Positions 1 through 9,035 of a DNA stretch of 64,000 bases are shown one piece after another. The position numbers and the translations under genes were made by a program. Source of the DNA: Myxococcales bacterium (GTDB lineage: Bacteria > Myxococcota_A > Polyangia > Fen-1088); assembly GCA_022184915.1 (NCBI GenBank), contig JAGTJU010000005.1, positions 496,001 to 560,000 on the forward strand. The letters are read 5' to 3'. Every line of letters starts with the position of its first letter. The first letter of the stretch is position 1. The notes beneath the pieces are model-generated. The model was not told where the DNA came from and searched no databases. It was given only the letters and a program-made list of their open reading frames with translations.

Positions 1-164
1 CGATGCGTCTGCAACGGGAAGCGAAACGGGGACTCCGGCCATGGGGCTCTCTTTCGGTCGAGGGTGGGCGCCCGCGGCGCGCCACGGACCGCTGGAGTCT
101 TTGGCAGGCCCCCTGTGGCGTCAAGCGGGAGGCCCGGCGGGTGCCCGCGAAGACGCAAAAGGAT

Positions 165-854
165 TTAGTGGCAGCTGGCGCCCGGAGGGCCGCCCGCGTG
201 CAGCGCCCGCCAGACCAGGAAGCCAGCCGCAAACAGCGGCACCACCTTGCGCCCCCAGGCCTCGGCACGGGGCCAGCGGGAGAGCCACCCCGCCTGGGCC
301 TGCACCGCCGCCAGGGCCGGCACGCCCCCCAGAGCAAACGCCACCATCATGACGAAGCCCCCCGCGAACGACCCTGCACCCAGGGCCGCGAGGTACCCGC
401 CCCAGAGCACGCCACAGGGCAAAAGGGGCGTGGCCGCACCGGCGATGAGACGCCGCACGAGCGGCGAAAAACGTGCACCGCTTCGGTGCACCACGTGCGC
501 AGCTTGCGCGAGGAACGCCGGTAGGCGCACCCGGCGGCCAAGGTCGAAAGCCGCCACCACGAGCCCCACCGCCATCAGCCAGGGCAAAACGGGCGCGATC
601 CTTGCCGAGACGAAGCCTGCCGCCCCCCGCCCGAGCGCCCCCAACAACGCCCCCACGAGGCCATAGCCCAGCAAACGCCCGGCATTCCAGGCCACGGCGG
701 CACGCACGCGGGAGGCGCGATCGAGGGTGGGCCCCCCGCACGCCAGGGGTCCGCACATGAGCGCGCAGTGCCCACTGGCGCCGAAGCCTGCCACCAGTGC
801 AGCCCCCGCCGCGACGAACCAAAACGTGGCTGATTGAAGCACCGATTCACTCAC
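165..854 (-). CDS. Sulfite exporter TauE/SafE-family membrane protein of the cbb3 locus
   Basis: A 229-residue polytopic membrane protein. An HCALMCGPL motif near residue 29 matches the HCxxMCGPL signature of the SafE/UreH-like transmembrane family often found beside cbb3 oxidase genes. It reads as about six hydrophobic helices rich in Gly and Ala. The start is GTG at 854, preceded by AAGGAGG nine bases upstream. It diverges from ccoI with only 49 bp between the starts, so the two probably share a regulatory region. In other bacteria such proteins are linked to copper or cytochrome-oxidase maturation; the transported substrate cannot be read from the sequence. The 164 bases between its stop and the window edge hold nothing I can assign. 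Confidence 0.82.
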   Translation of the reverse strand: MSESVLQSATFWFVAAGAALVAGFGASGHCALMCGPLACGGPTLDRASRVRAAVAWNAGRLLGYGLVGALLGALGRGAAGFVSARIAPVLPWLMAVGLVVAAFDLGRRVRLPAFLAQAAHVVHRSGARFSPLVRRLIAGAATPLLPCGVLWGGYLAALGAGSFAGGFVMMVAFALGGVPALAAVQAQAGWLSRWPRAEAWGRKVVPLFAAGFLVWRALHAGGPPGASCH

Positions 855-903
855 GCTCGAGCGCCTCCTTCAATCGGCATGCCGTTCGCAAAGCCCCCGG
901 CGA

Positions 904-3318
904 ATGCCCGAGCGCCCTGTCGTCGTTCGCGAAAAGCCTGCACCCCATCCGTGTGCCCACTGCGGCACGCGGGTGCCCGAGGCTTGTGGCACGGCTGCCT
1001 ACTGTTGCGCCGGGTGTGAGGCCGTGGCCGGATTGCTGCGCACCGAGAACCTGGAACGCTATTACGAGCTCGCGGGCCGCAAGACGCTGCCGATCGGCGC
1101 CGCCCCGGCAGCGGCCACGCATACGTGGCTCGAACCCCTGCTCGAACACGCAGAGGCATCGGCCGGCGACGTCTGCAGCCTCGAGCTCGACGTCCAGGGC
1201 ATCCATTGCACGGGCTGCGTGTGGCTGATGAACGAGACCTTTCGCCGCCAGGCGGGCGCGGTCTCGGTCACCGTGAACCCCACGCTCGGCAAAGTCAGGA
1301 TGCTCTGGCGCCGCGGGGGGCTCGACGTGGAACGCTGGCTCGCGCTCATCGAAGGGTTCGGCTACCGCTTCGGCCCCAGCCGCAAGACGGGCGCGGCCCT
1401 CACCCGCGGTCTGACGTTGCGGCTTGGCCTGTGCGTGGCGCTCACCATGAACGTGATGCTGCTCTCGATCAGCTTTTACTTTGGCCTCTCGCCCCGTGAT
1501 GGACAGCTGTACGCGCTCTTCACGTACCTCTCGCTCGGCCTTTCGGCCGCCGTCGTGGGCATTGGGGGCTCGGTGTTCTTCCGCGCCGCTTGGCAAGGGC
1601 TTCGCCAGGGTGTGCTGCACCTGGATCTGCCCATCGCGCTCGGCATCGCGCTCGTGTTCGCCACCTCGACCGCGCAGGTGCTCTCGGGCCGCGGTGGCGA
1701 CCTCACGTACTTTGATACCCTCAACACCTTCGTGACCTTGATGCTCTTCGGCCGATGGCTCCAGCAACGGGCCATCGAGCGCAACCGCGCGCTCTTGCTC
1801 GACGACGACGGCGCCGAGGGACTTTACGTCAGGCGCATCGAAGACCGCGGGCCCCGGCCCGTGCGCGCGCCGCGGGTGAACGCCGACGATCGTTTGCTCG
1901 TGGCCCCCGGCGAGGTGGTCCCCGTGGACGCCACGCTGGTCGACGCCCAGGCGGCGATCTCGCTCGACTGGATCAATGGCGAATCCGTGCCGCATACGAT
2001 TCACGAGGGCCAGCTTGCCCCCGCGGGCTGCTTCAACGCCGGCCGTAGCGCGATGACCGTGAAAGCACGCACAGCCTTCGCCGATTCGCCCCTGGCCACG
2101 CTGTTGCGCGCGCCCGCCCCTGTGAATGCCATGCGGGCCCACGGGGCGCTGTGGGATCGCCTGGCGCGCCTGTGGTCGCTGGGGGTGCTGGGCCTCGCGG
2201 GCGGTGGGTATGCGTTGTGGTGGGGACTCGACCGGGGGCGCGCGCTCGACGTGGCCACGGCACTCTTGGTGGTGACGTGCCCCTGTGCCATTGGCATTGC
2301 GTTGCCCCTGGCGCGGGAGTTGGTTCACCTGCGGCTGCGGCGGGCGGGCTTCTTCGTGCGGGATCCTGCCCTCATGGATCGTTTGGTGGGCGTGCGAAAG
2401 CTGCTCTTCGACAAAACCGGCACGCTGACCTTGGGGCGTCTCGAGCTGGCCACGCCGGTCCCCGCCCTGTCCCCGGAGGCCAAGAACGCCGTCTTCACGC
2501 TGGCGGCCGGCAGCGGCCACCCCGTGGCGGGCTGCCTGGCCCGTCACTTCAGCGGCAACGGCGCCACCTGGCAGCCCACGTGGCGGGTGGACGAGGTTCC
2601 CGGCGAGGGCGTGCGCACGGCCGACGGGCTCTGGCGGCTTGGGCGTGCGCGCTTTGCGCTGGGGGCGCCGGAAGCGAGCGCCGAGGGCGCTACCGTACTG
2701 TCTCATCGAGGCGAAGAGGTGGCCCGCTTCGAGGTGACCGAGGTGTTGCGTGCCGATGCCGCCTCGAGCCTGGAACGGCTTCAGGAAGAGGGGTTTGCGG
2801 TGCACCTCCTTTCAGGAGACGCCCCTGCCCGCGTCACACGCATGGCCGAGCGGCTCGGGGTGCCACACACCCACGCCCTGGGCGGATTGAGTCCAGAGGA
2901 CAAAGCCAAGGTCGTGGCCCGGCTCGACGCCGAAGACACGCTTTTCCTGGGTGATGGTGTCAACGACACCCATGCCTTCGATCGCGCAAGCGTTGCCGGC
3001 ACCGTGGCTGTCGAACGTCCCATTTTGCCGGGAAAGTCGCACTTCTTCCTGCTGGGTGAAGGGCTCGATGGGCTTCGCTTGGCGCTTACGGAAGCGCGCC
3101 ACCTGCGCGCCGTGACCCGCAAGGTGCTGGCACTCGCGCTGGCCTACAACGCCTTCGCCGTGACCGCGTGCCTCACGGGCGCCATGACGCCCCTGCGGGC
3201 CGCGATCAGCATGCCCGCGAGTTCTCTGGGGTTGTTGGGGTACACACTGTGGTCCCTGGGCGCACGGCGGCCGCGTGGGCGCACGCAGATCATGACGCCC
3301 GTGGAGGGGCTCACATGA
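904..3318 (+). CDS. ccoI: Copper-translocating P1B-type ATPase for cbb3 oxidase assembly (CcoI/FixI)
   Basis: An 804-residue P-type ATPase predicted to export copper across the inner membrane for the CuB centre of cbb3 oxidase. The N-terminus has a Cys-rich ribbon (C17, C20, C28, C34, C35, C38), then a heavy-metal-associated domain with CTGC at 102-105. Membrane helices follow, then the CPC ion-binding motif at 459-461, the phosphorylation loop DKTGTLT at 503 and the hinge GDGVND near 683. The Cys-rich ribbon before the HMA domain and the position at the head of the oxidase operon separate it from a CopA exporter. The last codon overlaps the ATG of ccoS by four bases. No good Shine-Dalgarno precedes 904, so the start is likely but not proven. 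Confidence 0.93.
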   Translation: MPERPVVVREKPAPHPCAHCGTRVPEACGTAAYCCAGCEAVAGLLRTENLERYYELAGRKTLPIGAAPAAATHTWLEPLLEHAEASAGDVCSLELDVQGIHCTGCVWLMNETFRRQAGAVSVTVNPTLGKVRMLWRRGGLDVERWLALIEGFGYRFGPSRKTGAALTRGLTLRLGLCVALTMNVMLLSISFYFGLSPRDGQLYALFTYLSLGLSAAVVGIGGSVFFRAAWQGLRQGVLHLDLPIALGIALVFATSTAQVLSGRGGDLTYFDTLNTFVTLMLFGRWLQQRAIERNRALLLDDDGAEGLYVRRIEDRGPRPVRAPRVNADDRLLVAPGEVVPVDATLVDAQAAISLDWINGESVPHTIHEGQLAPAGCFNAGRSAMTVKARTAFADSPLATLLRAPAPVNAMRAHGALWDRLARLWSLGVLGLAGGGYALWWGLDRGRALDVATALLVVTCPCAIGIALPLARELVHLRLRRAGFFVRDPALMDRLVGVRKLLFDKTGTLTLGRLELATPVPALSPEAKNAVFTLAAGSGHPVAGCLARHFSGNGATWQPTWRVDEVPGEGVRTADGLWRLGRARFALGAPEASAEGATVLSHRGEEVARFEVTEVLRADAASSLERLQEEGFAVHLLSGDAPARVTRMAERLGVPHTHALGGLSPEDKAKVVARLDAEDTLFLGDGVNDTHAFDRASVAGTVAVERPILPGKSHFFLLGEGLDGLRLALTEARHLRAVTRKVLALALAYNAFAVTACLTGAMTPLRAAISMPASSLGLLGYTLWSLGARRPRGRTQIMTPVEGLT

Positions 3319-3542
3319 ACGTGATCGTTCTGCAGATCTTCGTGAGCTTGCTGCTGGTCGGCGGCTCGTTGGTCCTGTTCGTGCATAGCGTGCGGCAGCG
3401 CGACTTCGATCACGGCGATCGCCTCTCCCTCGCCCCCCTCGAAGACGACGTCTCAGCCGCAGCCGAACCGCCCCCCACCCCCCCTTCATCCCCTAGTGAC
3501 CCACAGCCTTCCCGCACGAGCGGAAGTTCAAACGACACATAG
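3315..3542 (+). CDS. ccoS: cbb3 oxidase maturation protein CcoS
   Basis: A 75-residue single-span protein. A hydrophobic helix at residues 2-24 is followed by the basic, Asp-rich segment RQRDFDHGD typical of CcoS (usually 50-70 residues). The tail (about 45-75) is rich in Pro and Ser and looks disordered. CcoS is required for cofactor insertion into cbb3 oxidase in studied bacteria. The ATG at 3315 overlaps the ccoI stop (ATGA), which points to translational coupling, and the next gene begins eight bases after its stop. Confidence 0.88.
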   Translation: MNVIVLQIFVSLLLVGGSLVLFVHSVRQRDFDHGDRLSLAPLEDDVSAAAEPPPTPPSSPSDPQPSRTSGSSNDT

Positions 3543-3549
3543 AGACCAC

Positions 3550-5883
3550 ATGCAAACCCAGCGCATCGAGTACAACGACCAGGTCGTCCGACAGTTCATC
3601 TTCGCCTCGGTCGTGTTCGGCATCGTCGGCATGGCCGTGGGAGTTCTGGCCGCCATTCAGCTCGCGTGGTGGCAGGCCAACCTGAGCGTGCCCTACCTCA
3701 CCTTCTCCCGCATCCGCCCGCTCCACACCAACGCGGTGATCTTTGCGTTCGTGGGCAACATGATGTTCGCAGGCGTGTACTACAGCACGCAGCGGCTGCT
3801 GAAGCAGCGCATGGCGAGCAATCTGCTGTCGAAGATCCATTTTTGGGGTTGGCAGCTCATCATCGTCGCCGCCGCGGTCACGCTGCCTCTCGGCATCAGC
3901 ACGTCGAAGGAGTACGCCGAGCTCGAGTGGCCCATCGACATCGCCATCGCGCTCATCTGGGTGGTGTTTGCCATCAACTTCTTCTGGACCCTGGCCCGCC
4001 GCAACGAGAAGCACCTCTACGTGGCGATCTGGTTCTACATCGCCACGATCATCACGGTGGCCGTGCTGCACATCGTGAACAGCCTGGCTCTGCCACTGTC
4101 GCCGCTCAAGAGCTACTCGGTCTTCTCGGGCGTTCAGGACGCGCTGGTCCAGTGGTGGTACGGACACAACGCCGTGGCGTTCTTCCTGACCACGCCGATT
4201 CTCGGCATCATGTATTACTTCTTGCCGAAGGCAGCCGAACGCCCGGTTTACTCCTACCGGCTTTCGGTCATTCACTTCTGGGCTCTGGTGTTCATCTACA
4301 TCTGGGCGGGCCCTCACCACCTATTGAACACCGCCCTGCCCAACTGGGCGCAGTCGCTGGGCATGGTGTTCTCCGTCATGCTCTGGGCCCCAAGCTGGGG
4401 GGGTATGTTGAATGGCCTTCTCACCCTCAAGGGTGCCTGGCAAAAACTGCGCGAAGACCCTGTTCTGAAGTTCTTTGCCGCCGGCGTGACCTTCTACGGC
4501 ATGGCCACCTTCGAGGGGCCCCTGCTCTCCATCAAGTCTGTCTCGGCCTTGGCCCACTACACCGACTGGATCATCGGTCACGTACACTCGGGCGCCCTCG
4601 GTTGGAACGGCTTGATGGCGGCCGGCATGTTCTACTGGCTGGTCCCGCGGCTCTACGGCACGAAGCTGCGCTCGACCAAGGCGGCAGAGCTTCACTTCTG
4701 GCTCGCGACCATTGGCATCGTGCTCTACATGGTGTCGATGTGGATCTCCGGGGTCACCCAGGGCCTCATGTGGAAGGCCACCAACCCCGACGGAACCCTC
4801 GTGTATCCGGCGTTCGTGGAGACCCTGCTGGCGATTCGCCCGATGTACATCGTACGCGTCATCGGCGGCGCCATGTACCTCGTGGGCTTCGTGATGATGG
4901 CCTGGAATCTCTTGGCCACCGCCCGCGCGGGCAAGCCCGTCACCGTGTCCGTCGAGGTGGCCGTGCCCGAGGCCCAGCCGGCCGGCCCGGGCATTGGCGC
5001 CGTTTTGGCGGGACGCCCCCTGTGGTTCTCCCTGGTGGCGATCGGCGCGTTGGTGTTGTTGGGCCTCGCCCCCCCGATGAGGGCCGTGGTGATCATCGGG
5101 TTCATCCTGCTCCTGGGTGAGCTGGCCTGGATCCTCGCCCGCCGCGACAAGGAGAAGGGAAAAACGTCCTGGTTCGACGTCATCGAGCACAGGCCGCTGT
5201 CGTTCACGGTGCTCACCCTGGTGGCCATCCTCATCGGAGGCGTGGCCGAGCTCTTGCCCACCATCCTCATCAAACAGGCCGTGCCGGCACATGCCGACAA
5301 GGCGCAGCAACCCTACACCGCCCTCGAACTGCAGGGACGTGACATCTACGTTCGGGAAGGCTGCTACACCTGCCACTCGCAGATGGTCCGGCCACTCATC
5401 GGCGACACGGCGCGATTCGGTGAGTACTCAAAGCCCGAAGAGTTCGTGTACGACCACCCCTTCCAGTGGGGCAGCAAGCGGACAGGGCCGGACCTGCACC
5501 GCCTGGGCGGTCGCTACCCGAACCTGTGGCACTACAGCCACCTCGTGGACCCGCGCTCGACGAGCCCGGGCTCCAACATGCCCTCGTATGCCTGGCTCGA
5601 GACCGGGCGCATCGACGCCAAAATCGCTCCGAAAAAACTTCAGGTCATGCAGAAGCTGGGCGTGCCGTACACGAACGAGCAGATCGATGGCGCCGAACTT
5701 CACCAAAAAGCCCAGGCCGAGGCCGTGGTCACCGATCTCGCAGGCCAGGGCGTAACGCTGGCCTGGGACTCGGAGCTCGTGGCGATGATCGCCTATCTGC
5801 AGCGACTTGGCCGTGAGGAAGGTGTCAAGGTGCTGCCAAGCGGTGCCTCGGTCACGCTCGCCCCCCCCCAAGGAGGTCGCTGA
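3550..5883 (+). CDS. ccoNO: cbb3 cytochrome c oxidase, fused subunits I and II (CcoN-CcoO)
   Basis: A 777-residue fusion of the catalytic subunit CcoN and the monohaem cytochrome c subunit CcoO. The CcoN part (about 1-480) is a multi-helix haem-copper oxidase with H59 (HTNAVIF, low-spin haem ligand region), H206 in WYGHNAV, H256-H257 in GPHHLL (CuB ligands) and H344/H346 in HVHSGALG (haem ligands). The CcoO part has a membrane segment, then CYTCH at 605-609 binding haem c, followed by the QMVRP and PNLWHYSHL segments typical of CcoO. In most bacteria these are separate proteins. I chose ATG 3550 because the 18 codons upstream to GTG 3496 overlap ccoS and lack family likeness. The stop overlaps the ccoQ ATG by one base. 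Confidence 0.95.
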   Translation: MQTQRIEYNDQVVRQFIFASVVFGIVGMAVGVLAAIQLAWWQANLSVPYLTFSRIRPLHTNAVIFAFVGNMMFAGVYYSTQRLLKQRMASNLLSKIHFWGWQLIIVAAAVTLPLGISTSKEYAELEWPIDIAIALIWVVFAINFFWTLARRNEKHLYVAIWFYIATIITVAVLHIVNSLALPLSPLKSYSVFSGVQDALVQWWYGHNAVAFFLTTPILGIMYYFLPKAAERPVYSYRLSVIHFWALVFIYIWAGPHHLLNTALPNWAQSLGMVFSVMLWAPSWGGMLNGLLTLKGAWQKLREDPVLKFFAAGVTFYGMATFEGPLLSIKSVSALAHYTDWIIGHVHSGALGWNGLMAAGMFYWLVPRLYGTKLRSTKAAELHFWLATIGIVLYMVSMWISGVTQGLMWKATNPDGTLVYPAFVETLLAIRPMYIVRVIGGAMYLVGFVMMAWNLLATARAGKPVTVSVEVAVPEAQPAGPGIGAVLAGRPLWFSLVAIGALVLLGLAPPMRAVVIIGFILLLGELAWILARRDKEKGKTSWFDVIEHRPLSFTVLTLVAILIGGVAELLPTILIKQAVPAHADKAQQPYTALELQGRDIYVREGCYTCHSQMVRPLIGDTARFGEYSKPEEFVYDHPFQWGSKRTGPDLHRLGGRYPNLWHYSHLVDPRSTSPGSNMPSYAWLETGRIDAKIAPKKLQVMQKLGVPYTNEQIDGAELHQKAQAEAVVTDLAGQGVTLAWDSELVAMIAYLQRLGREEGVKVLPSGASVTLAPPQGGR

Positions 5884-6074
5884 TGTACCGGCAGTTCTAC
5901 CAGGGCATGAGCTTTGCCGACCTTCCCCTCCTGGCGTTGCTGCTCTTCTTTTCGACCTTCGTGGCCGTGATCTTGCGCGTGACCTTGTTCCGAAAGCGCA
6001 ACGACTTCGACCACGTGGCCCGTTTGCCCCTCGACGAGGGCGCCTGCCCCGTATCACCCCCCCATGGAGACTGA
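5883..6074 (+). CDS. ccoQ: Small cbb3 oxidase subunit, CcoQ/FixQ-like
   Basis: A 63-residue protein with one membrane helix (about 15-37) and a basic segment, LFRKRNDFDHVARLPL, on the far side. Size, topology and position between ccoNO and ccoP match CcoQ, a small subunit that stabilises the complex. The ATG overlaps the ccoNO stop by one base, and the spacer before it carries AAGGAGG (5871-5877). Sequence identity in this family is low, so the name rests largely on context. Confidence 0.78.
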   Translation: MYRQFYQGMSFADLPLLALLLFFSTFVAVILRVTLFRKRNDFDHVARLPLDEGACPVSPPHGD

Positions 6075-6078
6075 AGCG

Positions 6079-6639
6079 ATGAGCGCCAAAGAGGCCGCTG
6101 ACAAGCCCCCCGTGCACCACATCTTCGACGACATCGAAGAACAGGACAACCACCTGCCCAATTGGTGGCTCACCATCTTGTACGGCAGCATCGTCTTCGC
6201 CTTCGCCTACTGGTTCGTCTACGAGACCACGCAGGCCGCTCCGGGCCCGCTGGCGTCCTACCAACAGGACATGGCCGAGATCGCGAAGAAGCGCGCCGCC
6301 TCAGGCCCCGTGAACGATGAGACCCTTGCGGTGCTTGCCAAAGACGACAGCACCGTGACCGAAGGCAAGCGGACCTTTCAGCAAATGTGCGCCCCCTGTC
6401 ACGGGCCGGCGGGCGGCGGCAACGCAGGCCCCAACCTCACGGACAAAAGCTGGATTCACGGCGCCAAACCCCTCGAGATTCATGCCTCGATCACGAAGGG
6501 CTTTCCCGATAAGGGCATGCCCGCATGGGGCGCCATGCTGGGTGACGCGCGGGTGAAGTCGCTCACCGCGTTCGTCCTGTCGCTCAAGAACACGAACGTG
6601 CCCGGCGGCAAAGCGCCTCAAGGCGAGATCATCGAATGA
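6079..6639 (+). CDS. ccoP: cbb3 oxidase subunit III (CcoP), short monohaem form
   Basis: A 186-residue membrane-anchored cytochrome c. The N-terminal FixP_N-like part (IFDDIEEQDNHLPNWW, then a membrane helix) is typical of CcoP. It is followed by a single class I cytochrome domain with CAPCH at 104-108 and a C-terminal Met ligand candidate in GMPAWG. Canonical CcoP is near 300 residues with two CxxCH motifs; only one is present here, and no deletion scar is visible. I prefer ATG 6079 to ATG 6064: GGAG (6066-6069) lies nine bases before it, and this start does not overlap ccoQ. The last codons overlap the ccoG ATG by four bases. Confidence 0.9.
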   Translation: MSAKEAADKPPVHHIFDDIEEQDNHLPNWWLTILYGSIVFAFAYWFVYETTQAAPGPLASYQQDMAEIAKKRAASGPVNDETLAVLAKDDSTVTEGKRTFQQMCAPCHGPAGGGNAGPNLTDKSWIHGAKPLEIHASITKGFPDKGMPAWGAMLGDARVKSLTAFVLSLKNTNVPGGKAPQGEIIE

Positions 6640-8048
6640 AGTCGCTCCCGGTCTTGTCGGATCCAGCCAAAGCGCCGGGGCCGCTGCCTTCGGTGCTCCG
6701 GCCGGACGGCAAGCGGGAGCCCATTTTCCCCCTGGACGTCAAGGGGCGCTTCATCCGTTGGCGACGGGTGACCTTCGCGCTCCTGATCGCGGTTTACCTC
6801 GCGGCGCCGCTCGTGCCCGTGGGCGGGCACCCTGCGATCCACCTCGACATCGACGCCCGCAAATTCTACCTCCTGGGCGGCACCTTCAATGCCCAGGATT
6901 TCTGGATCGTCCTCTTGCTCGCCACCTCGATCGTGTTCGGCTTGCTCTTCGTCACGGCATGGCGAGGGCGCCTGTGGTGCGGCTGGGCCTGCCCGCAGAC
7001 CGTGTTCCTCGAGGGGGTGTTCCGCCCCATCGAGCGCCTCATCGACGGCCCCCGCAGCCGACGCTTGAAGATGCTGACCGCCCCCTGGTCGATTGGGCGG
7101 GCTCTACGGGCCCTGCTCAAACACACCCTCTACCTGCTGGCGGCCGCCGCGGTGGCACACGTGGGCCTTGCGTTGTTCCTGTCCGCGTCCGATCTGCTCA
7201 CCCTGGTGCGCGAGGGCCCCGCCGCCGCGCCGGTGGCCTTCGCCTGGGCGCTGGCCATCACGGGCTTGCTCTACTTCAACTTCGCCTGGTTCCGCGAGCA
7301 GTTCTGCGTGGTGCTTTGCCCCTACGGCCGCATGCAATCGGTGCTGCACGACAAGGACTCGATCGTCATCGGCTACGACGCCGCCCGCGGCGAACCCCGC
7401 GGACCGCTGCGTAAGGACGGCGCCGGCAACACGCAAGGTCACTGTGTGGACTGCAAGAAGTGCATTCACGTCTGCCCCACGGCCATCGACATCCGCAACG
7501 GCCTACAGATGGAGTGCCTGGCCTGCGCCCAGTGCATCGACGTCTGCGACGAGGTCATGGAAAAGGTGGGGCGCCCCAAGGGCCTCATTCGCTTCGCCTC
7601 GCTCAACGAACTGGCCGGAGGCAAGCGCCGGGTTCTCAGGCCGCGCCTCGTGCTCTATGCCGCGCTGTTCATCTTGTGCTTCGGGGGCTTCACGGCCGCG
7701 GTGGCGGGCCGCACACCCTTCGAGGCCAACGTGCTGAGGCCGCCCGGCGTGCCCTGGGTGCTCGAGGGCGATCGGGTGCGCAATCAGGTCGAAGTGCACC
7801 TCGTCAACAAGCACTCCACCCGCGCCGCTTTCACCCTGCGCGCAGAGAGCCCCATCCCCACAGACGTTCAGCTCGGCGCAGCCCACGTCGAACTCGATTC
7901 GCTCGCAGGCACCCGGATCCCGCTGGTGCTTTCGTTCGCGCGCAAGGATCTCGCGCCGGGCACGGACGTGGTCATCACCATCGAAGACATCCTCAGCGGC
8001 CAGACCCGTACCCGCACGCTGCGCCTCCTGGCTCCTGGCATCCGCTGA
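6636..8048 (+). CDS. ccoG: Cytochrome c oxidase accessory protein CcoG (RdxA/FixG), polyferredoxin
   Basis: A 470-residue membrane polyferredoxin. Several membrane helices surround RLWCGWACPQTVF (about residues 112-124), and a pair of 4Fe-4S motifs follows (CVDCKKCIHVCP near 270, then CLACAQCIDVCD). The C-terminal part (about 375-470) is the Ig-like periplasmic domain of the FixG family. CcoG is a cupric reductase that supplies Cu(I) for cbb3 assembly in Rhodobacter. It is the last gene of the operon. No ccoH/fixH follows; the next gene is convergent after a 44-bp spacer. Confidence 0.93.
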   Translation: MKSLPVLSDPAKAPGPLPSVLRPDGKREPIFPLDVKGRFIRWRRVTFALLIAVYLAAPLVPVGGHPAIHLDIDARKFYLLGGTFNAQDFWIVLLLATSIVFGLLFVTAWRGRLWCGWACPQTVFLEGVFRPIERLIDGPRSRRLKMLTAPWSIGRALRALLKHTLYLLAAAAVAHVGLALFLSASDLLTLVREGPAAAPVAFAWALAITGLLYFNFAWFREQFCVVLCPYGRMQSVLHDKDSIVIGYDAARGEPRGPLRKDGAGNTQGHCVDCKKCIHVCPTAIDIRNGLQMECLACAQCIDVCDEVMEKVGRPKGLIRFASLNELAGGKRRVLRPRLVLYAALFILCFGGFTAAVAGRTPFEANVLRPPGVPWVLEGDRVRNQVEVHLVNKHSTRAAFTLRAESPIPTDVQLGAAHVELDSLAGTRIPLVLSFARKDLAPGTDVVITIEDILSGQTRTRTLRLLAPGIR

Positions 8049-8092
8049 CGCCTTCGCCCGGCCCTCGCCTTCGCCCCCCCGGAGCGTTCGGC

Positions 8093-8953
8093 CTAGAGCA
8101 CCGGGACGGTCAGGCAGTCGAGCGAAGTCTCGATGCGAAAGCTAGACAAGTGGGTCTGGCGCTCGGCATGGAAAACGTCGATGGGATAGGACTTTCCTTT
8201 CTCGATGCCGAGCTTGCTGGCGAGGGCGTCGAAGTCGATAGTGTCGCTCTCCGGGGGATGGATGCCGCCGAGGTCCAGCGCAAGCCGGCCGTTGACGAAC
8301 ACCCATACATCGTCGTCTCCCGTGAAGGTGAACTCTTCACCACCCCGGTACGTGAAGCCGCCCCGGATCTCGGTGGTGAAATGAAAGTTGTTCTCCCTGC
8401 CCTGGTTGCCAAACCCCTTCCCGTCGGCCGGAAAAAAGTCGCTGGATTCGTATACGAAGACGCCCGGTTTGGTCTCCGTGAGCGGAAGCGCAACCTCGAG
8501 GCGCATGTTGACGCCCTCGACGTCCTGATACCACTGCGAAAAGCTCTGGTCGCTCGTGGTGCTCAACGAGGCGCGATCGGAGCGCTCAGGCCTGCGGCCC
8601 GGCCCCAATACGGCTTTCACGAAGCCACGATTGGAGCCATTCCCTGCAAAGTCGAGGTTCTCGAAATCGGGGTGGGTGTCGCGAAAGTCACGAATGATCG
8701 CAGTGATCTCGTCGCAGCTCCCCTGGGGCGCGGGATCCTGCGAGGGAGCGAGCGCGTCAGGAAACGCGATCTCGAAGCCGCCTCCGGTCCCGGGGCCGGA
8801 GCTCGAGCCCCCGCCTCCCGAAGGCGCGGCGCCCCCGCCTCCCGAAGGCGCGGCGCCCCCGTCGGCTGTCGTGGGCGGGCTACCAAACTCGGGGCCGCAG
8901 GCGCAGAGGAGGAGGACCAGGGCTTCGACCGTGCACAAACGAGAGGTGGCCAT
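8093..8953 (-). CDS. Fibro-slime domain lipoprotein
   Basis: A 286-residue predicted lipoprotein (signal peptide with lipobox LCAC, Cys19). A low-complexity Gly/Ser/Ala/Pro linker occupies about 25-60 and contains two copies of an eight-residue unit. The rest is a fibro-slime domain: [12 protein letters not shown] near its start, [27 protein letters not shown] and LDLGGIH, then [15 protein letters not shown]. This fold is PA14-like and occurs in secreted proteins of slime moulds and in bacteria such as myxobacteria and Fibrobacter. A second copy of the domain lies inside the large DUF4215 protein at 58865-62695. Function is inferred only as surface adhesion or matrix. Confidence 0.83.
   Translation of the reverse strand: MATSRLCTVEALVLLLCACGPEFGSPPTTADGGAAPSGGGGAAPSGGGGSSSGPGTGGGFEIAFPDALAPSQDPAPQGSCDEITAIIRDFRDTHPDFENLDFAGNGSNRGFVKAVLGPGRRPERSDRASLSTTSDQSFSQWYQDVEGVNMRLEVALPLTETKPGVFVYESSDFFPADGKGFGNQGRENNFHFTTEIRGGFTYRGGEEFTFTGDDDVWVFVNGRLALDLGGIHPPESDTIDFDALASKLGIEKGKSYPIDVFHAERQTHLSSFRIETSLDCLTVPVL
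8811..8860. repeat. Two tandem 24-bp repeats inside the fibro-slime lipoprotein gene
   Basis: Two adjacent near-identical 24-bp units encode the doubled linker unit GGAAPSGG in the lipoprotein read on the minus strand. Such in-frame units can expand or contract without breaking the gene, so linker length could vary between strains. Confidence 0.75.
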
Positions 8954-9035
8954 ACCCGTGTCTGTGGCCCCTGCGCTTCAATCCTGACAGCCTTGATCCT
9001 GGTCACACTGACAAACCAACGGCGCGGCCCGCTCC

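Noticed and set aside
121-822. A 233-codon minus-strand frame beside the SafE-like gene
   Set aside because: It overlaps the SafE-like gene on the same strand in another frame and lacks hydrophobic periodicity.
847-2805. A 652-codon open frame on the minus strand, antisense to ccoI
   Set aside because: It lies wholly against the well-supported ccoI gene, has His/Arg/Gln-rich composition and shows no family motif. High-GC codon bias keeps antisense frames open.
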